Assembly (NCBI GenBank): GCA_002082245.2
Contig: NBTC02000002.1
Span: 4,464,001 to 4,528,000 of the forward strand
DNA length: 64,000 nt
Source of the DNA: Yersinia enterocolitica
Lineage (GTDB): Bacteria > Pseudomonadota > Gammaproteobacteria > Enterobacterales > Enterobacteriaceae
Reading direction: 5' to 3'
Shown here: positions 47,931 to 57,891 of the stretch, one piece after another
How the letters are laid out: every line of letters starts with the position of its first letter
Numbering within the stretch: the stretch's first letter is position 1
The notes under the pieces: generated by a model
The model's input: only the letters and a program-made list of their open reading frames with translations
The model's database searches: none
What the model was told of the DNA's origin: nothing
Translations under genes and position numbers: made by a program

Positions 47931-48923
47931 ATGAATGCAAAAACAGATAACCAATCTGGCTGGACACAACTGGCCGCTTCGAATGTTTTTATTGAATTTA
48001 TTGATACAACTCTGCGTGGCTGTGCTCAGGTAATGTTCCAGAATAATCCACTCACCGGGCTATTCTTTTTTATTGCCATATTTGTCGGTGCTTATGGTGA
48101 AGGTAACCCGGCTGTTGCCTATGGCTGTGTGTTAGGTACGGTGGTTGCCACCCTTACCGGTTTAACCATGCGTGACCGTAAATCATGGCGTGCGGGGTTG
48201 TATGGCTATAATGGGTGCTTGGTTGGCGCGGCTCTCCCGACATTTTTAATGGCAACTCCGGTGGTATGGGCTTGCATTGTGCTAGGCAGTATCGTGTCGG
48301 TAATCGCCACCGTGTGTATTGCCGATATTTTAAAAACCTGGAAAGTCGCGGCATTAACGGCACCCTTCGTGTTCACCACTTGGATGATTCTGCTGGCAAG
48401 TTACGCCTTTAGCGGTTTGCACAGTAGCGCATTACCCACACCGGCTTTGCCACATCAATTTATATTGGAATCCGGGAGCATCTTTGGTGGCGGCAATACT
48501 TTTGTCAGCATGTTTAACGGTATTTCTCAGGTATTCTTATTCAGTAGCCTGGTCGGAGGGATTCTATTTGTTATCGGATTGGCGGTGGAATCTTTGTGGG
48601 CGGCTATTTTTGCCATTTGTGGTGCGATATTAGCCATCCTCACCGCCGCTTTTCTAGATGCTAATCCCCATGATATTAACGCCGGGCTTTATGCTTTCAG
48701 TGCGGTATTGACCGCGATAGCTCTGGGCTCGACCTTTAATAAACCCAGTTGGCGTGTGCTGGCTTACACCATTGTGGGGGTTATATTTACCGTGTTGGTT
48801 CAGGGGGCGCTGAATACCTTATTGTTACCGATTGGTATTCCAACACTGACCATGCCGTTTGTTTTAGCTTCATGGCTGTTCTTGGTTCCGAATAAAGATG
48901 TGATGCCAGCACATCGACAATAA
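47931..48923 (+). CDS. yut: urea transporter Yut (UT family)
   Basis: 330 residues, about ten helices in two homologous halves. The first half shows NNPLTGLFFFIAIFVGAYG and the signature-like region WRAGLYGYNGCLVGAALPTF; the second shows INAGLYAFSAVLTAIALGSTF. It is a channel for urea, homologous to eukaryotic UT proteins, and supplies the urease. It follows the ERIC element directly. GAAGGGTAAAGATA upstream, whose first part belongs to the repeat, serves as ribosome binding site. Confidence 0.93.
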   Translation: MNAKTDNQSGWTQLAASNVFIEFIDTTLRGCAQVMFQNNPLTGLFFFIAIFVGAYGEGNPAVAYGCVLGTVVATLTGLTMRDRKSWRAGLYGYNGCLVGAALPTFLMATPVVWACIVLGSIVSVIATVCIADILKTWKVAALTAPFVFTTWMILLASYAFSGLHSSALPTPALPHQFILESGSIFGGGNTFVSMFNGISQVFLFSSLVGGILFVIGLAVESLWAAIFAICGAILAILTAAFLDANPHDINAGLYAFSAVLTAIALGSTFNKPSWRVLAYTIVGVIFTVLVQGALNTLLLPIGIPTLTMPFVLASWLFLVPNKDVMPAHRQ

Positions 48924-48994
48924 CTATTCCGCTCTGGACGTTTTGCTCTGAACATTTGATCGCTATACGGCTGAAAATAATCTGGAGTGCGAAC

Positions 48995-50053
48995 ATGACG
49001 ACAGTGACAGAAAAAAGAGTGGCGTTTGGTAATCAGCAAACCAAACGCCACGCCATCTATCTGCTTATCGGTTTGCTGGTAGTTAATGGGTTAGCTTGGG
49101 TTTGGGCTTTTACCGAATTTAATGATAATGCGGTACTGATGGGGATGGCTTTTCTGGCATACAGTTTTGGCCTGCGCCATGCTGTTGACGCGGATCATAT
49201 TGCGGCTATTGATAATGTTACTCGCAAGCTTATGCAACAAGGTAAAACGCCGATTGCTGTCGGGACTTTTTTCTCGCTCGGCCACTCTACTATTGTGATA
49301 TTAGCCTCGCTGGCTATTGCCGCGACGGCTATGGCATTTAAAGATGATATGGCGTGGTTTCATGAAACCGGTGGGTTGATTGGTACGCTGGTGTCATCGG
49401 TATTTTTATTACTATTCGCTTTTCTCAATTTAACTATCTTGCTTTCAGTGTATAAAAAATTTAAACAAGTCAAAGCGGGCCATGTTTATCAAGAAGAAGA
49501 ACTGGATCTTTTAGTCGTCAACAATGGGGGGCTGCTGGCCAGAGTTTTCAGACGCGTATTTAATATGGTCAATAAAAGTTGGCACATGTATCCGGTGGGG
49601 TTTTTATTTGGCTTGGGTTTTGATACGGCGACCGAGGTGGGGGTGTTAGGGATTTCTGCCGCCAGTGCTACTCATGGCATGAACTTGTGGTCCATTATGG
49701 TATTCCCAATTTTATTTGCAGCGGGTATGGCATTGATCGACTCACTCGATAATTTTGTCATGATTGGTGCCTATGGTTGGGCCTTCTCTAAACCGGTGCG
49801 AAAATTGTATTATAATATTACCATTACGGCAGCGTCGGTTATTATTGCTTTCTTTATCGGTGGGATTGAAGCGTTAGGATTGATTGCAGACAAAATGAAT
49901 TTAACCGGAGGAGTCTGGACGCCGATTAATAATATTAGTGAGAATTTAGGCGAGATTGGTTACTGGATAATAGGCATGTTTATATTATGCTGGATAATTT
50001 CGGCTGTTAATTATTATGTGCGAGGTTATGATAAGTTGAGTGTTAGTCGTTAA
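48995..50053 (+). CDS. NixA/HoxN-type nickel permease
   Basis: 352 residues from the ATG at 48995 (TCTGGAGTGCGAAC upstream). The NiCoT signature HAVDADHIAAIDN is exact (HX4DH), with LGHSTIV and LGFDTATEVGVL. Eight or so helices. It is a second nickel import route besides yntABCDE, immediately after the urea channel. It could also move cobalt. A strong terminator follows. Confidence 0.94.
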   Translation: MTTVTEKRVAFGNQQTKRHAIYLLIGLLVVNGLAWVWAFTEFNDNAVLMGMAFLAYSFGLRHAVDADHIAAIDNVTRKLMQQGKTPIAVGTFFSLGHSTIVILASLAIAATAMAFKDDMAWFHETGGLIGTLVSSVFLLLFAFLNLTILLSVYKKFKQVKAGHVYQEEELDLLVVNNGGLLARVFRRVFNMVNKSWHMYPVGFLFGLGFDTATEVGVLGISAASATHGMNLWSIMVFPILFAAGMALIDSLDNFVMIGAYGWAFSKPVRKLYYNITITAASVIIAFFIGGIEALGLIADKMNLTGGVWTPINNISENLGEIGYWIIGMFILCWIISAVNYYVRGYDKLSVSR

Positions 50054-50070
50054 CTTTACATTTATCACAA

Positions 50071-50118
50071 AAATAAGGCGCTAATTAAACATTTAAAGTT
50101 AATTAGCGCCTTATTTAC
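50071..50118 (+). terminator. terminator of the urease/nickel operon
   Basis: A 17-bp perfect stem AATAAGGCGCTAATTAA / TTAATTAGCGCCTTATT around a 12-base loop, with A and T at the ends. It may serve also for the convergent hdeB-like gene. Confidence 0.85.
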
Positions 50119-50154
50119 TTCGCGACTCTGTGTTTAACGTTGCGCACCTACAAG

Positions 50155-50496
50155 TTACATATGTTTCTTAGCGAAACCTACAATATCCTGTTTAATTTCA
50201 GAAAGTTTACTTTCAGGTGCTTTCTTACATACTTCAACTACCTTCGGTGTCACGACAGTATCAGTTTCTTGCAGATCAACATAATCGCCTTTCTTATATT
50301 GAGTATCATCATTCAATACCCAATACACAACCGGAGTAAATGACTTAGGATTCAGATCGAGGAATTCTTTGCAGGTCATATCACTCGGGGTCGTGCCCGT
50401 TGCTTTAGTGGTTGTAGATGTTGCTGCAAAGGTTGTTGCGGCAGCGGAAAGCAGTAAACCAGTCAATGCAATATTACGAAGTGATTTGAAGGACAT
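50155..50496 (-). CDS. hdeB: HdeB-like periplasmic acid chaperone
   Basis: 113 residues. The signal peptide ends near TFAA; the mature part has MTCKEFLDLNPKSFTPVVYWVLND and a second Cys in VVEVCKKAPESKL, the disulphide of HdeA/HdeB proteins. The core matches HdeB better than HdeA. It prevents protein aggregation in the periplasm at moderately low pH. It sits next to the urease genes, on the opposite strand. Confidence 0.85.
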   Translation of the reverse strand: MSFKSLRNIALTGLLLSAAATTFAATSTTTKATGTTPSDMTCKEFLDLNPKSFTPVVYWVLNDDTQYKKGDYVDLQETDTVVTPKVVEVCKKAPESKLSEIKQDIVGFAKKHM

Positions 50497-50936
50497 GCTT
50501 ATTTCCTTATTTATTTGTCAAATATCATTGAATATTTACAAAGTTAAACTAAGGGTGATGTATATCACTCAGCTATGGCGACTCAGGATAATGTTCTATT
50601 CCTGAGTGCTGCTGTATTATTATATATTAATGGCATTAACGCCATTAATTAAACGTATTATATAATTGGTCATCCAGTATGGATAACTTTACAATGTGTA
50701 AAGTGGGCTTTATATATTATAGATGTAATCTATCTAGGAATGGTAATGAATGTTATTTTACTACTTTATTTTAATTACACTCCGTGAATATTAGGCAGCT
50801 ACAAATGAGGGCAAATAACCCACGATTAAATACAACTATTATTTGATTTTCATCAAAAATAATTCTACTTAACCATGATTTTTCTCATTTTTTATCTATA
50901 CTTAATTCACCTATAACAATTTTAGTCACTCTATTG
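50497..50936. other. divergent promoter region hdeB / kch
   Basis: 440 bp, strongly AT-rich, without a gene. It contains TTAATGGCATTAACGCCATTAAT near 50627, an inverted repeat (TTAATGGC/GCCATTAA). The promoters of both divergent genes should lie here. Confidence 0.45.
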
Positions 50937-52112
50937 ATGAAAATATTACAGGAAATTAAGTCTAAAGTTTCGATACCACTTTGCCTCGCTATTCTGGTGG
51001 CAATAAATGGATATCTGGTCTTAAGCCCAGTGCTGTTGCGGGCGATATCTCATTCAACCGATGCTGTAAACAATTTCAGTACATGGAAGGAGGCATTAAG
51101 TTTTCTTGAATTATTTGAAATTCCTCGATTTATGATCGGTCTGGTATTGATATTGATGGCAATCGCACTTTCGATGAGAACCCGCATTGCATGGTTTTTC
51201 ACCGTGTTATTGCTGTTTACTATCGTTGCTATCAATCTCTTTATTCTTAAAGATCATAATACGCTGACGACTTATTCTCTTGTGATTATTGTTGCCTTGC
51301 TTTTTTATTGGCGCGATTTTGATTATCACAGCCTCGGCAGCGGTACCTTCTTTGCGGTCGTCAGTATTGCATCATTGATCGTCTATAGCATGCTCGGTAC
51401 GCTCTATATGGGGGATGAGTTTGCTCCGGCCGTTACCGATTTACCTACGGCTTTCTATTTTGCGATCGTTTGTATGTCGACAGTGGGATTCGGGGATATT
51501 ATTCCTCACTCTACGCTGGCACGGATGTTTACTCTTACGGTGATTATTTCCGGTATAACGGTCTTTGCTGCTTCAATTTCTTCTATTGCCGGACCGATGA
51601 TCAGTAATAATATCAAACGTATAGTTAAAGGTAGGATTTCTCACGTGGAACGTAAAAATCATTTTATTATTGTCGGTACCAACTCCCTGGCACTGAATGT
51701 CTATAATGGTCTACGTGACCGGGGTGATGAGGTTACTGTGGTTTGCGCCGTCGGTAGCCAGCATGAATTTCCTTCCGATGCAGATATTATCGAGGGCGAC
51801 CCATCATCGGTTGCGACATTGCAACTGGCAGGTGCGGCTAAAGCAAAATATATTATCGCCTTATGTAACAGTGATGCTGATAATACCTTTACCATTTTAG
51901 CTGCCAAAGAAATTGCGGGTGAGTCCACCAAGACGCTGGCATTAGTGAATGAAAGCCAGAATATGAAAAAAGTTAAACGGGTAAATCCTGATATGGTGTT
52001 CTCATTGCCGTTGCTTGGCAGTGAACTACTGGTTAGGACTCTGAATGGCGATACCATTAATAACGATCTTATTACGGAGATGTTCTTTGGTAACTGTCAG
52101 AAGTTAGATTGA
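50937..52112 (+). CDS. kch: voltage-gated potassium channel, Kch family
   Basis: 391 residues from the ATG at 50937 (an ORF start at a TTG one codon earlier). N-terminal membrane helices are followed by the selectivity filter TVGFGDI (about residue 184) and an RCK/TrkA-N domain (about 238-391, HFIIVGTNSLALNVYNGL). It resembles E. coli Kch but is slightly shorter. No clear Shine-Dalgarno precedes the start, so the start is less sure. Confidence 0.85.
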   Translation: MKILQEIKSKVSIPLCLAILVAINGYLVLSPVLLRAISHSTDAVNNFSTWKEALSFLELFEIPRFMIGLVLILMAIALSMRTRIAWFFTVLLLFTIVAINLFILKDHNTLTTYSLVIIVALLFYWRDFDYHSLGSGTFFAVVSIASLIVYSMLGTLYMGDEFAPAVTDLPTAFYFAIVCMSTVGFGDIIPHSTLARMFTLTVIISGITVFAASISSIAGPMISNNIKRIVKGRISHVERKNHFIIVGTNSLALNVYNGLRDRGDEVTVVCAVGSQHEFPSDADIIEGDPSSVATLQLAGAAKAKYIIALCNSDADNTFTILAAKEIAGESTKTLALVNESQNMKKVKRVNPDMVFSLPLLGSELLVRTLNGDTINNDLITEMFFGNCQKLD

Positions 52113-52141
52113 TCTGGCGAGCTTAATCTGCAGTAGTACAC

Positions 52142-52171
52142 AAAAACACCCTCAGCATTGAGGGTGTTTTA
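52142..52171. terminator. bidirectional terminator, kch / crcB
   Basis: A 12-bp perfect stem AAAACACCCTCA / TGAGGGTGTTTT with a GCAT loop, shared by the two convergent genes. Confidence 0.9.
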
Positions 52172-52186
52172 TTGTTGGAGAGTATT

Positions 52187-52591
52187 TTATTGGGTAGCTG
52201 CATGTGGGTCTTTTGGTTTTTCTTTAGGGCCAATCATCAAACCTAATTCAACAGCGATGAAGCCTATGATCAGGCTGGCGACCAAATAACAGATTGAGAC
52301 TAAAATTCCTGTAGGGTTCCTCATCATTTCGACCGCACCAAAGACAAAACTGGAAAAGGTTGAAAGACCGCCCATGATCCCGGTTGCGACCATCAAATGC
52401 ACATATTGGTTAATTTTATCTTTTTTAAATAAAGAGGTAGTCAGCCCTAATAAAAATGCTGCAATAATGTTGGCGACAAAAATATCCATTGGGAAGCCGT
52501 CGGCCAGTCGCGGCACGGATAACATAATAAACTCGCGACACATGGCACCAAAAGCACCACCAACAAAGACTAAAATAATAAGATTTAGCAT
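52187..52591 (-). CDS. crcB: fluoride exporter CrcB (Fluc), copy 1
   Basis: 134 residues with four membrane helices. The pore motif [10 protein letters not shown] and the TM3 break [12 protein letters not shown] are typical of Fluc channels. It lies 15 bp downstream of a second crcB gene, so the two make one operon and may form a heterodimer, or each a homodimer. Confidence 0.9.
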   Translation of the reverse strand: MLNLIILVFVGGAFGAMCREFIMLSVPRLADGFPMDIFVANIIAAFLLGLTTSLFKKDKINQYVHLMVATGIMGGLSTFSSFVFGAVEMMRNPTGILVSICYLVASLIIGFIAVELGLMIGPKEKPKDPHAATQ

Positions 52592-52606
52592 AACATTTCC
52601 CTCTGA

Positions 52607-52987
52607 TTAATAAGCCAACCAGGCACCCAATGCCGCTGCTGACAGACCGACGATGACAGAAATAATTAAATATCCAGCAGCCATTGCTCTACCACGAGCA
52701 GTGGCCAGTTTTGCTGCATCCAATTGCATGCTACTAAAGGTGGTATAACCGCCAAGAATACCGGTTAGTACCGCTGCATTGATTAAGTCGCCATAGCGAT
52801 CACGCCAGTCAACACTAAAGAGAATACTCAAATATCCAATAACAAAGGCACCAGAAATATTAATCAAAAAAGTACCTAGGGGAAAATTACCTTGATATAT
52901 TTTGCCAACCCTCAGCCCTATCCACCAACGTAAAAGTGATCCGATACCGCCACCAAATCCAACCCACATTACATCGATTGCAGTCAT
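52607..52987 (-). CDS. crcB: fluoride exporter CrcB (Fluc), copy 2
   Basis: 126 residues, four helices. GFGGGIGSLLRW and GILGGYTTFSS match the family. First gene of the crcB pair. No fluoride riboswitch could be recognised in the 340 bp upstream. Confidence 0.9.
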   Translation of the reverse strand: MTAIDVMWVGFGGGIGSLLRWWIGLRVGKIYQGNFPLGTFLINISGAFVIGYLSILFSVDWRDRYGDLINAAVLTGILGGYTTFSSMQLDAAKLATARGRAMAAGYLIISVIVGLSAAALGAWLAY

Positions 52988-53327
52988 AACAAACCCCTCA
53001 ATGGTAATTCGTCAGAATAAGAATAATTGTAGTATAAATAAACTACGTGATCGTTCGAATATGGCGAGTTATCGGCCTTAAGTATTATGTTTTATTCGAG
53101 TTTAATCCGCGGAACTAATATAAATAAAATGAAGATCGGTGAAGAAGATAACCGGAAGTTAATATAGTTCATCTTCTGTATTGTTCCCTAGTGAAACTAT
53201 ATTGCTATTGCTGCCAACGATAGCACTTTATACCGATTGCGTGGGGGGTATCACTTGCAGGGACAAAGGATAGCGTTAAAATAGAAATGCCGTTTCAGAA
53301 ATCCGATAAGCAGAGACAGGAGCCATC
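52988..53327. other. divergent region crcB / yghZ-like
   Basis: 340 bp without a gene. AT-rich near crcB, less so near 53230-53260 (TGGGGGGTA). It should hold promoters for both sides. No riboswitch or operator is recognised. Confidence 0.4.
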
Positions 53328-54362
53328 ATGCCCTACCAAGCAGACCCTTCCCGATATAACCAAATGCAATATCGTTTTTGTGGAAAAAGTGGCTTACAGC
53401 TTCCGGCGTTATCGCTTGGGCTGTGGCATAACTTCAGTTTTAACAATACATTAGAATCGCAACGTACATTATTGCGCAAAGCCTTTGACCTAGGGATTAC
53501 TCATTTTGATTTGGCCAACAACTATGGCCCACCTCCTGGCTCTGCCGAGCAAAATTTTGGTAAATTGCTGCACGACGATTTTAAGCCTTACCGTGATGAG
53601 CTGATAATCTCGACCAAAGCAGGTTATAACATGTGGCCTGGCCCGTATGGTGCGGGCAGCTCGCGCAAATATCTGCTTGCCAGCCTGGATCAAAGCTTAC
53701 AGCGCATGGGGCTGGACTATGTTGATATCTTCTATTCGCACCGTGTAGATGAAAATACGCCAATGGAAGAAACCGCCTCGGCACTGGCTCAGGCGGTACA
53801 AAGTGGCAAGGCACTCTATGTGGGGATTTCTTCATATTCTTCTGAGCGTACCGCCACAATGGTCGAGCTATTGCAGCAATGGAAGGTTCCGCTGCTTATT
53901 CATCAACCTTCCTACAATATTTTGAATCGTTGGGTTGAGCAGACTCATTTGTTAGATACGCTGGAGCAACAGGGAGTGGGTTGTATTGCTTTTACCCCAT
54001 TGGCTCAAGGGCTGTTGACGGGGAAATACCTCAATGGCATTCCCGATGATTCTCGAATGAAAAAAGAAGCGGGCGGCTCGTTGAAGGAAAATATGTTATC
54101 AGCCGCCAATCTGCGCAGTATCAAGGCACTGAATGCATTAGCTCAACAACGTGGGCAATCATTGGCACAAATGGCATTGAGCTGGTTATTGAAAGATAAT
54201 CGTGTGACCTCGGTATTGATCGGTGCCAGCCGCCCAGAGCAGTTGGAGGAAAACTGTGCAGCCCTGACTAACCTGAGTTTCAGCGCTGAAGAGTTACGTG
54301 AGATTGATCAGCATGTGGCCGAGGGTCAGCTTAATTTATGGCAGGCCTCTTCGGACCGCTAA
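53328..54362 (+). CDS. yghZ: L-glyceraldehyde 3-phosphate reductase-like aldo/keto reductase
   Basis: 344 residues, close to E. coli YghZ (346). It has THFDLANNYGPPPGSAEQNFG (catalytic Asp and Tyr), IISTKAGYNMWPGPYG (Lys) and DIFYSHRVDENTPMEET (His), then SVLIGASRPEQLEEN for NADP. It reduces L-glyceraldehyde 3-phosphate and methylglyoxal in E. coli. ACAGGAGCC precedes the ATG. Confidence 0.92.
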   Translation: MPYQADPSRYNQMQYRFCGKSGLQLPALSLGLWHNFSFNNTLESQRTLLRKAFDLGITHFDLANNYGPPPGSAEQNFGKLLHDDFKPYRDELIISTKAGYNMWPGPYGAGSSRKYLLASLDQSLQRMGLDYVDIFYSHRVDENTPMEETASALAQAVQSGKALYVGISSYSSERTATMVELLQQWKVPLLIHQPSYNILNRWVEQTHLLDTLEQQGVGCIAFTPLAQGLLTGKYLNGIPDDSRMKKEAGGSLKENMLSAANLRSIKALNALAQQRGQSLAQMALSWLLKDNRVTSVLIGASRPEQLEENCAALTNLSFSAEELREIDQHVAEGQLNLWQASSDR

Positions 54363-54378
54363 CCGGTGATAACGTGAG

Positions 54379-54406
54379 AAGCCGGAGATGTTCTCCGGCT
54401 TTTTTA
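54379..54406. terminator. terminator, yghZ-like / yliI-like
   Basis: AGCCGGAGA / TCTCCGGCT stem then six T. Confidence 0.88.
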
Positions 54407-54418
54407 GGGGCAAAACCC

Positions 54419-55576
54419 TTATTTTGCTTTGGGTGATGAGTCCGCCGCCAGCCCTAGCTTCAGTAGTTTGCCGTCACTCTCATCAGTTAGCAGATAGACA
54501 TAACCATCTGGCCCGACCCGGACATCGCGGATACGCTCACCGCGATCACCCAGTAAACGCTCCTCTGCGATCACTTTGTCACCATCCAACTGCAAGCGAA
54601 TCAACTCTTTCTGTGCCAATGCCCCGATAAATAGTGAATGTTGCCAGGTGGGGAAGCGGGCTGCGTCATAGAAAGCCATGCCGCTGATACCGGGTGATTT
54701 CTCCCAGTAATATGCCGGTTGCTCGGTACCCTCGACATGGGTACCTTTCGCCTCTGGAATGGCTAAACCTGAGTAGTTAACACCATGAGTGGCTAATGGC
54801 CAGCCGTAGTTTTTCCCGGCCTGCGGGATATTGATTTCATCGCCGCCTTTAGGACCATGCTCATTAGCCCACATTACTTCAGTCCATGGGTTAAGCGCCA
54901 GACCCTGTGGATTGCGATGGCCATAGGACCAGATCTCTGGCTTTGCCGGAGACTTATTGGCAAATGGATTATCTTTTACTACCTTACCATCAAGTGTCAG
55001 ACGTACGATTTTACCTTGATGTAGGCTTAAGTCTTGAGCCGTAGGGCGCTGATTGTTTTCGCCCAGAGTAATAAAGATATGGCCTTGTTTATCAAAGGCT
55101 AATTTGCCACCAAAATGGTTGCCGGTAGATAATTTGGGTTGCTGGCGGAAGAATACCTTGAAGTTTTCAATGGCTGTCCCCTGAGGATTAAGATGGCCAT
55201 AACCCACGGCGGTGCCCGCTTTACCCTCTTTTCCCACTTCAGCAAAACTTAGGTATATACGGCGATCTTGAGAGAATGTCGGTGATAATGCCACTTCTAG
55301 CAGACCACCTTGCCCCTTGGCATAGACTTCTGGTACCCCCTTTAAAGGTTCTGATAGTGGCTTCCCTGCTTGCCATAAACGTAATTGCCCAGAACGCTCA
55401 GTGATTAATATTCCCCCATTATCAGGCAGAAATGCCAGTGACCATGGATGATCCAATCCATCCTGTAATTCCGTTACGGTCACCGCCGGAGCGGCAAGGG
55501 CGGTCATCGAAACAAATACGCTAAATAACAGGCCACTCAAGCTATAGCCCAGTGTTCTATTTCCCAATATTGTCAT
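54419..55576 (-). CDS. PQQ-dependent aldose sugar dehydrogenase (YliI-like)
   Basis: 385 residues with a signal peptide (cut near TALAA-PAV). It is a six-bladed beta-propeller: DGLDHPWSLAFLPDNGGILITERSG, GNHFGGKLAFDKQGHIFI, YGHRNPQGLALNPWTEVMWANEHGPKGGDEIN and RDVRVGPDGYVYLLTDESDGKLLKL. E. coli YliI oxidises aldoses using added PQQ. No pqq genes are seen nearby, so the cofactor would come from elsewhere. Confidence 0.88.
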   Translation of the reverse strand: MTILGNRTLGYSLSGLLFSVFVSMTALAAPAVTVTELQDGLDHPWSLAFLPDNGGILITERSGQLRLWQAGKPLSEPLKGVPEVYAKGQGGLLEVALSPTFSQDRRIYLSFAEVGKEGKAGTAVGYGHLNPQGTAIENFKVFFRQQPKLSTGNHFGGKLAFDKQGHIFITLGENNQRPTAQDLSLHQGKIVRLTLDGKVVKDNPFANKSPAKPEIWSYGHRNPQGLALNPWTEVMWANEHGPKGGDEINIPQAGKNYGWPLATHGVNYSGLAIPEAKGTHVEGTEQPAYYWEKSPGISGMAFYDAARFPTWQHSLFIGALAQKELIRLQLDGDKVIAEERLLGDRGERIRDVRVGPDGYVYLLTDESDGKLLKLGLAADSSPKAK

Positions 55577-56163
55577 CAGTTGCTCCTTTAAAATGCCAAC
55601 AACTGTTAACTTTAGAGTATTAAGGGCAAGTCAGCGAATAACACCAGTAAAATCAGCGACTACATTACTGTAGCCAGTGCCATGCTGAGGAGTGCATTCT
55701 GATTTCGTTTCACAAAAAAAGCTCACAAGCTGAGCAGACGAAAAAGTGGCAAAGGCTAAGTTCAGACAATTCTGCAAACCGATAAGGTGTCCTAATTAAT
55801 GATGCTGCCAGCCACTCATGGCTATTGCGAGTACGAGAAATCCATAATTGATGAGTGAATAATCATTAACTTAATGATATATAACTACATTAAACTTAAT
55901 TCGCCTAGAAAAAGAATCATAATTTTGCGATAAACATCACATTGCATTTGCTTAGAAATGTGAAGAGCATCAATGTGAAAAGTCAATTAGAGACGATTAT
56001 ATGACTAGTTGAATTACTGTCTTAACTATCAACGCCATATACTGCCGACAACCAGAAACAATGGGGCTGGGCAAGGGGCACGATAAAGTACAGATAAAGG
56101 GAATTCACCATTGCACTGGCATACAGTTAACGTGTGTCTTTTGAACATCAAAAGGTGTTGGGT
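55577..56163. other. regulatory region upstream of the chb-like operon
   Basis: 587 bp without a gene, between yliI-like and chbB. A CRP-like site lies at about 55959 (separate entry). A stretch with A/T richness at 55850-55990 would suit a promoter. I did not find a clear NagC operator by eye. Confidence 0.5.
55957..55976. promoter_or_regulatory. candidate CRP site
   Basis: TGTGAAGAGCATCAAT (55959-55974) fits TGTGA-N6-TCACA with two mismatches in the second half. It is about 190 bp before chbB. The E. coli chb operon needs CRP, ChbR and NagC, so a CRP site is expected. Confidence 0.45.
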
Positions 56164-56481
56164 ATGGAAAAGAAAAAAATTTATCTATTTTGCTCAGCCG
56201 GTATGTCTACCTCGCTACTGGTTTCCAAAATGAAAGTACAAGCAGAGAAGTATGAGGTGCCAGTGATTATCAATGCTTACCCCGAGGCCCTGGCCGCAGA
56301 ACATGGTGCCCAAGCGGATGTCATCTTGTTAGGACCACAAATCGCTTACATGTTGCCTGAAGTTGCAAAAATGTTCCCCAATAAACCCGTTGAAGTGATC
56401 GACGCGCTCCTATACGGCAAAGTCGACGGTCTGGGGGTATTAAAAGCTGCCGTAGCCGCAATAAAAAAAGCAAAACAATAA
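56164..56481 (+). CDS. chbB: PTS N,N'-diacetylchitobiose/cellobiose IIB component
   Basis: 105 residues from the ATG at 56164 (AAAAGGTG upstream); a longer ORF start at 56134 is not needed. The phospho-Cys is in [14 protein letters not shown]. It receives phosphate from IIA and passes it to the sugar during uptake through IIC. Confidence 0.92.
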   Translation: MEKKKIYLFCSAGMSTSLLVSKMKVQAEKYEVPVIINAYPEALAAEHGAQADVILLGPQIAYMLPEVAKMFPNKPVEVIDALLYGKVDGLGVLKAAVAAIKKAKQ

Positions 56482-56491
56482 GGGGTGCACT

Positions 56492-57853
56492 GTGAGCGCA
56501 TTTATTAATTCTCTGGAAAGGGTCATCTTGCCTTTTGCTATTAAAATAGGCAGACAGCAACATATTAATGCTATCAAGAATGGGTTTATTCGGCTGATGC
56601 CGTTAACCCTGACGGGTGCCATGTTTGTACTGATCAACAACGTTTTCTTAAGTTTTGGCGAAGGGTCGTTCTTTTTCTCAATGGGCGTACGGTTAGATGC
56701 CGATACCATTACCATGCTCAATGGTTTTAAAGCGATAGGCGGCAACGTTTATAACGGTACTCTCGGTATCATGTCGTTAATGACACCATTTTTTATCAGT
56801 ATGGCGTTGGCTGAAGAGAAAAGGGTCGATCCTCTGGCTGCGGCCCTGCTGGCAATTGCTGCCTTTATGACCGTGACGCCATACAGTGTTGGCGAGGCCT
56901 ATGCCGTCGGGGCTAATTGGTTGGGAGGGGCGAATATTATCTCCGGTATCATCATCGGTTTGGTGGTTGCAGAGCTCTTTACCTTTATCGTGCGACGTAA
57001 CTGGGTTATCCGCCTGCCAGACAGTGTGCCGACATCAGTTTCCCGTTCTTTCTCTGCATTAATTCCCGGGTTTATCATTCTTTCCATCATGGGCGTGATT
57101 GCTTATGCCCTTGGATTGCATGGCACCAACTTCCACCAGATCATTATGGACACCATTTCAGCACCGTTGTCGAAAATGGGCAGTGTTGTGGGATGGGTGT
57201 ATGTCATGTGCTCCTCACTGTTGTGGTTCTTCGGGATACACGGTGCGATGGCCTTATCTGCACTGGAAAGTGGCATTATGATGCCATTTGCATTGGAGAA
57301 CGTCGCAACCTATACCCAGTATGGTTCTGTTGCTGCGGCGCTGGCTGCCGGTAAAGAATTCCATATGTGGGCTAAGCCGTTTGTTGACTCCTATATCTTC
57401 TTGGGAGGCACTGGCGCAACACTTGGACTGGTTATTGCCATCTTTATTGCTTCTCGCCGTGAAGACTATCGTCAGGTAGCAAAATTGGGTGCACCGGCTA
57501 GTATTTTCCAGATTAATGAACCTATCCTATTTGGTTTGCCGGTCATAATGAACCCGCTGTTCTTTATTCCGTTCATCTTGGTTCAACCGGTATTAGCAAT
57601 TATCACTTCAGTGGCGTATTACACCGGCCTTATTCCGCCAATCACCAATATTGCGCCGTGGACCATGCCGGTCGGCTTAGGTGCCTTCTTCAATACCAAC
57701 GGCAGCATTGCCGCGATGTTATTAAGTTTATTCAACTTAGGTATCGCGACATTGATGTATTTGCCATTCGTAATAATTGCCAATAAGGCGCAGAGCGAGA
57801 TAGATCGTCAGGTTGAAAGTGAAGAAGAGATTGCTGATAGCTTGAAATTCTAA
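56492..57853 (+). CDS. chbC: PTS N,N'-diacetylchitobiose/cellobiose IIC permease
   Basis: 453 residues, starting at GTG after AAGGGGTGCACT. About ten helices. Motifs include [32 protein letters not shown] WFFGIHGAM and [21 protein letters not shown], conserved in the lactose/cellobiose IIC family. Length is within one residue of E. coli ChbC. Confidence 0.93.
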   Translation: MSAFINSLERVILPFAIKIGRQQHINAIKNGFIRLMPLTLTGAMFVLINNVFLSFGEGSFFFSMGVRLDADTITMLNGFKAIGGNVYNGTLGIMSLMTPFFISMALAEEKRVDPLAAALLAIAAFMTVTPYSVGEAYAVGANWLGGANIISGIIIGLVVAELFTFIVRRNWVIRLPDSVPTSVSRSFSALIPGFIILSIMGVIAYALGLHGTNFHQIIMDTISAPLSKMGSVVGWVYVMCSSLLWFFGIHGAMALSALESGIMMPFALENVATYTQYGSVAAALAAGKEFHMWAKPFVDSYIFLGGTGATLGLVIAIFIASRREDYRQVAKLGAPASIFQINEPILFGLPVIMNPLFFIPFILVQPVLAIITSVAYYTGLIPPITNIAPWTMPVGLGAFFNTNGSIAAMLLSLFNLGIATLMYLPFVIIANKAQSEIDRQVESEEEIADSLKF

Positions 57854-57891
57854 GCGTTAAATCTGTTTATCGTATAAGGCTGGAGGCCGGT

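Noticed and set aside
52988..53327. Fluoride riboswitch upstream of crcB
   Set aside because: The conserved motif could not be recognised by eye on the minus strand; a model search is needed.
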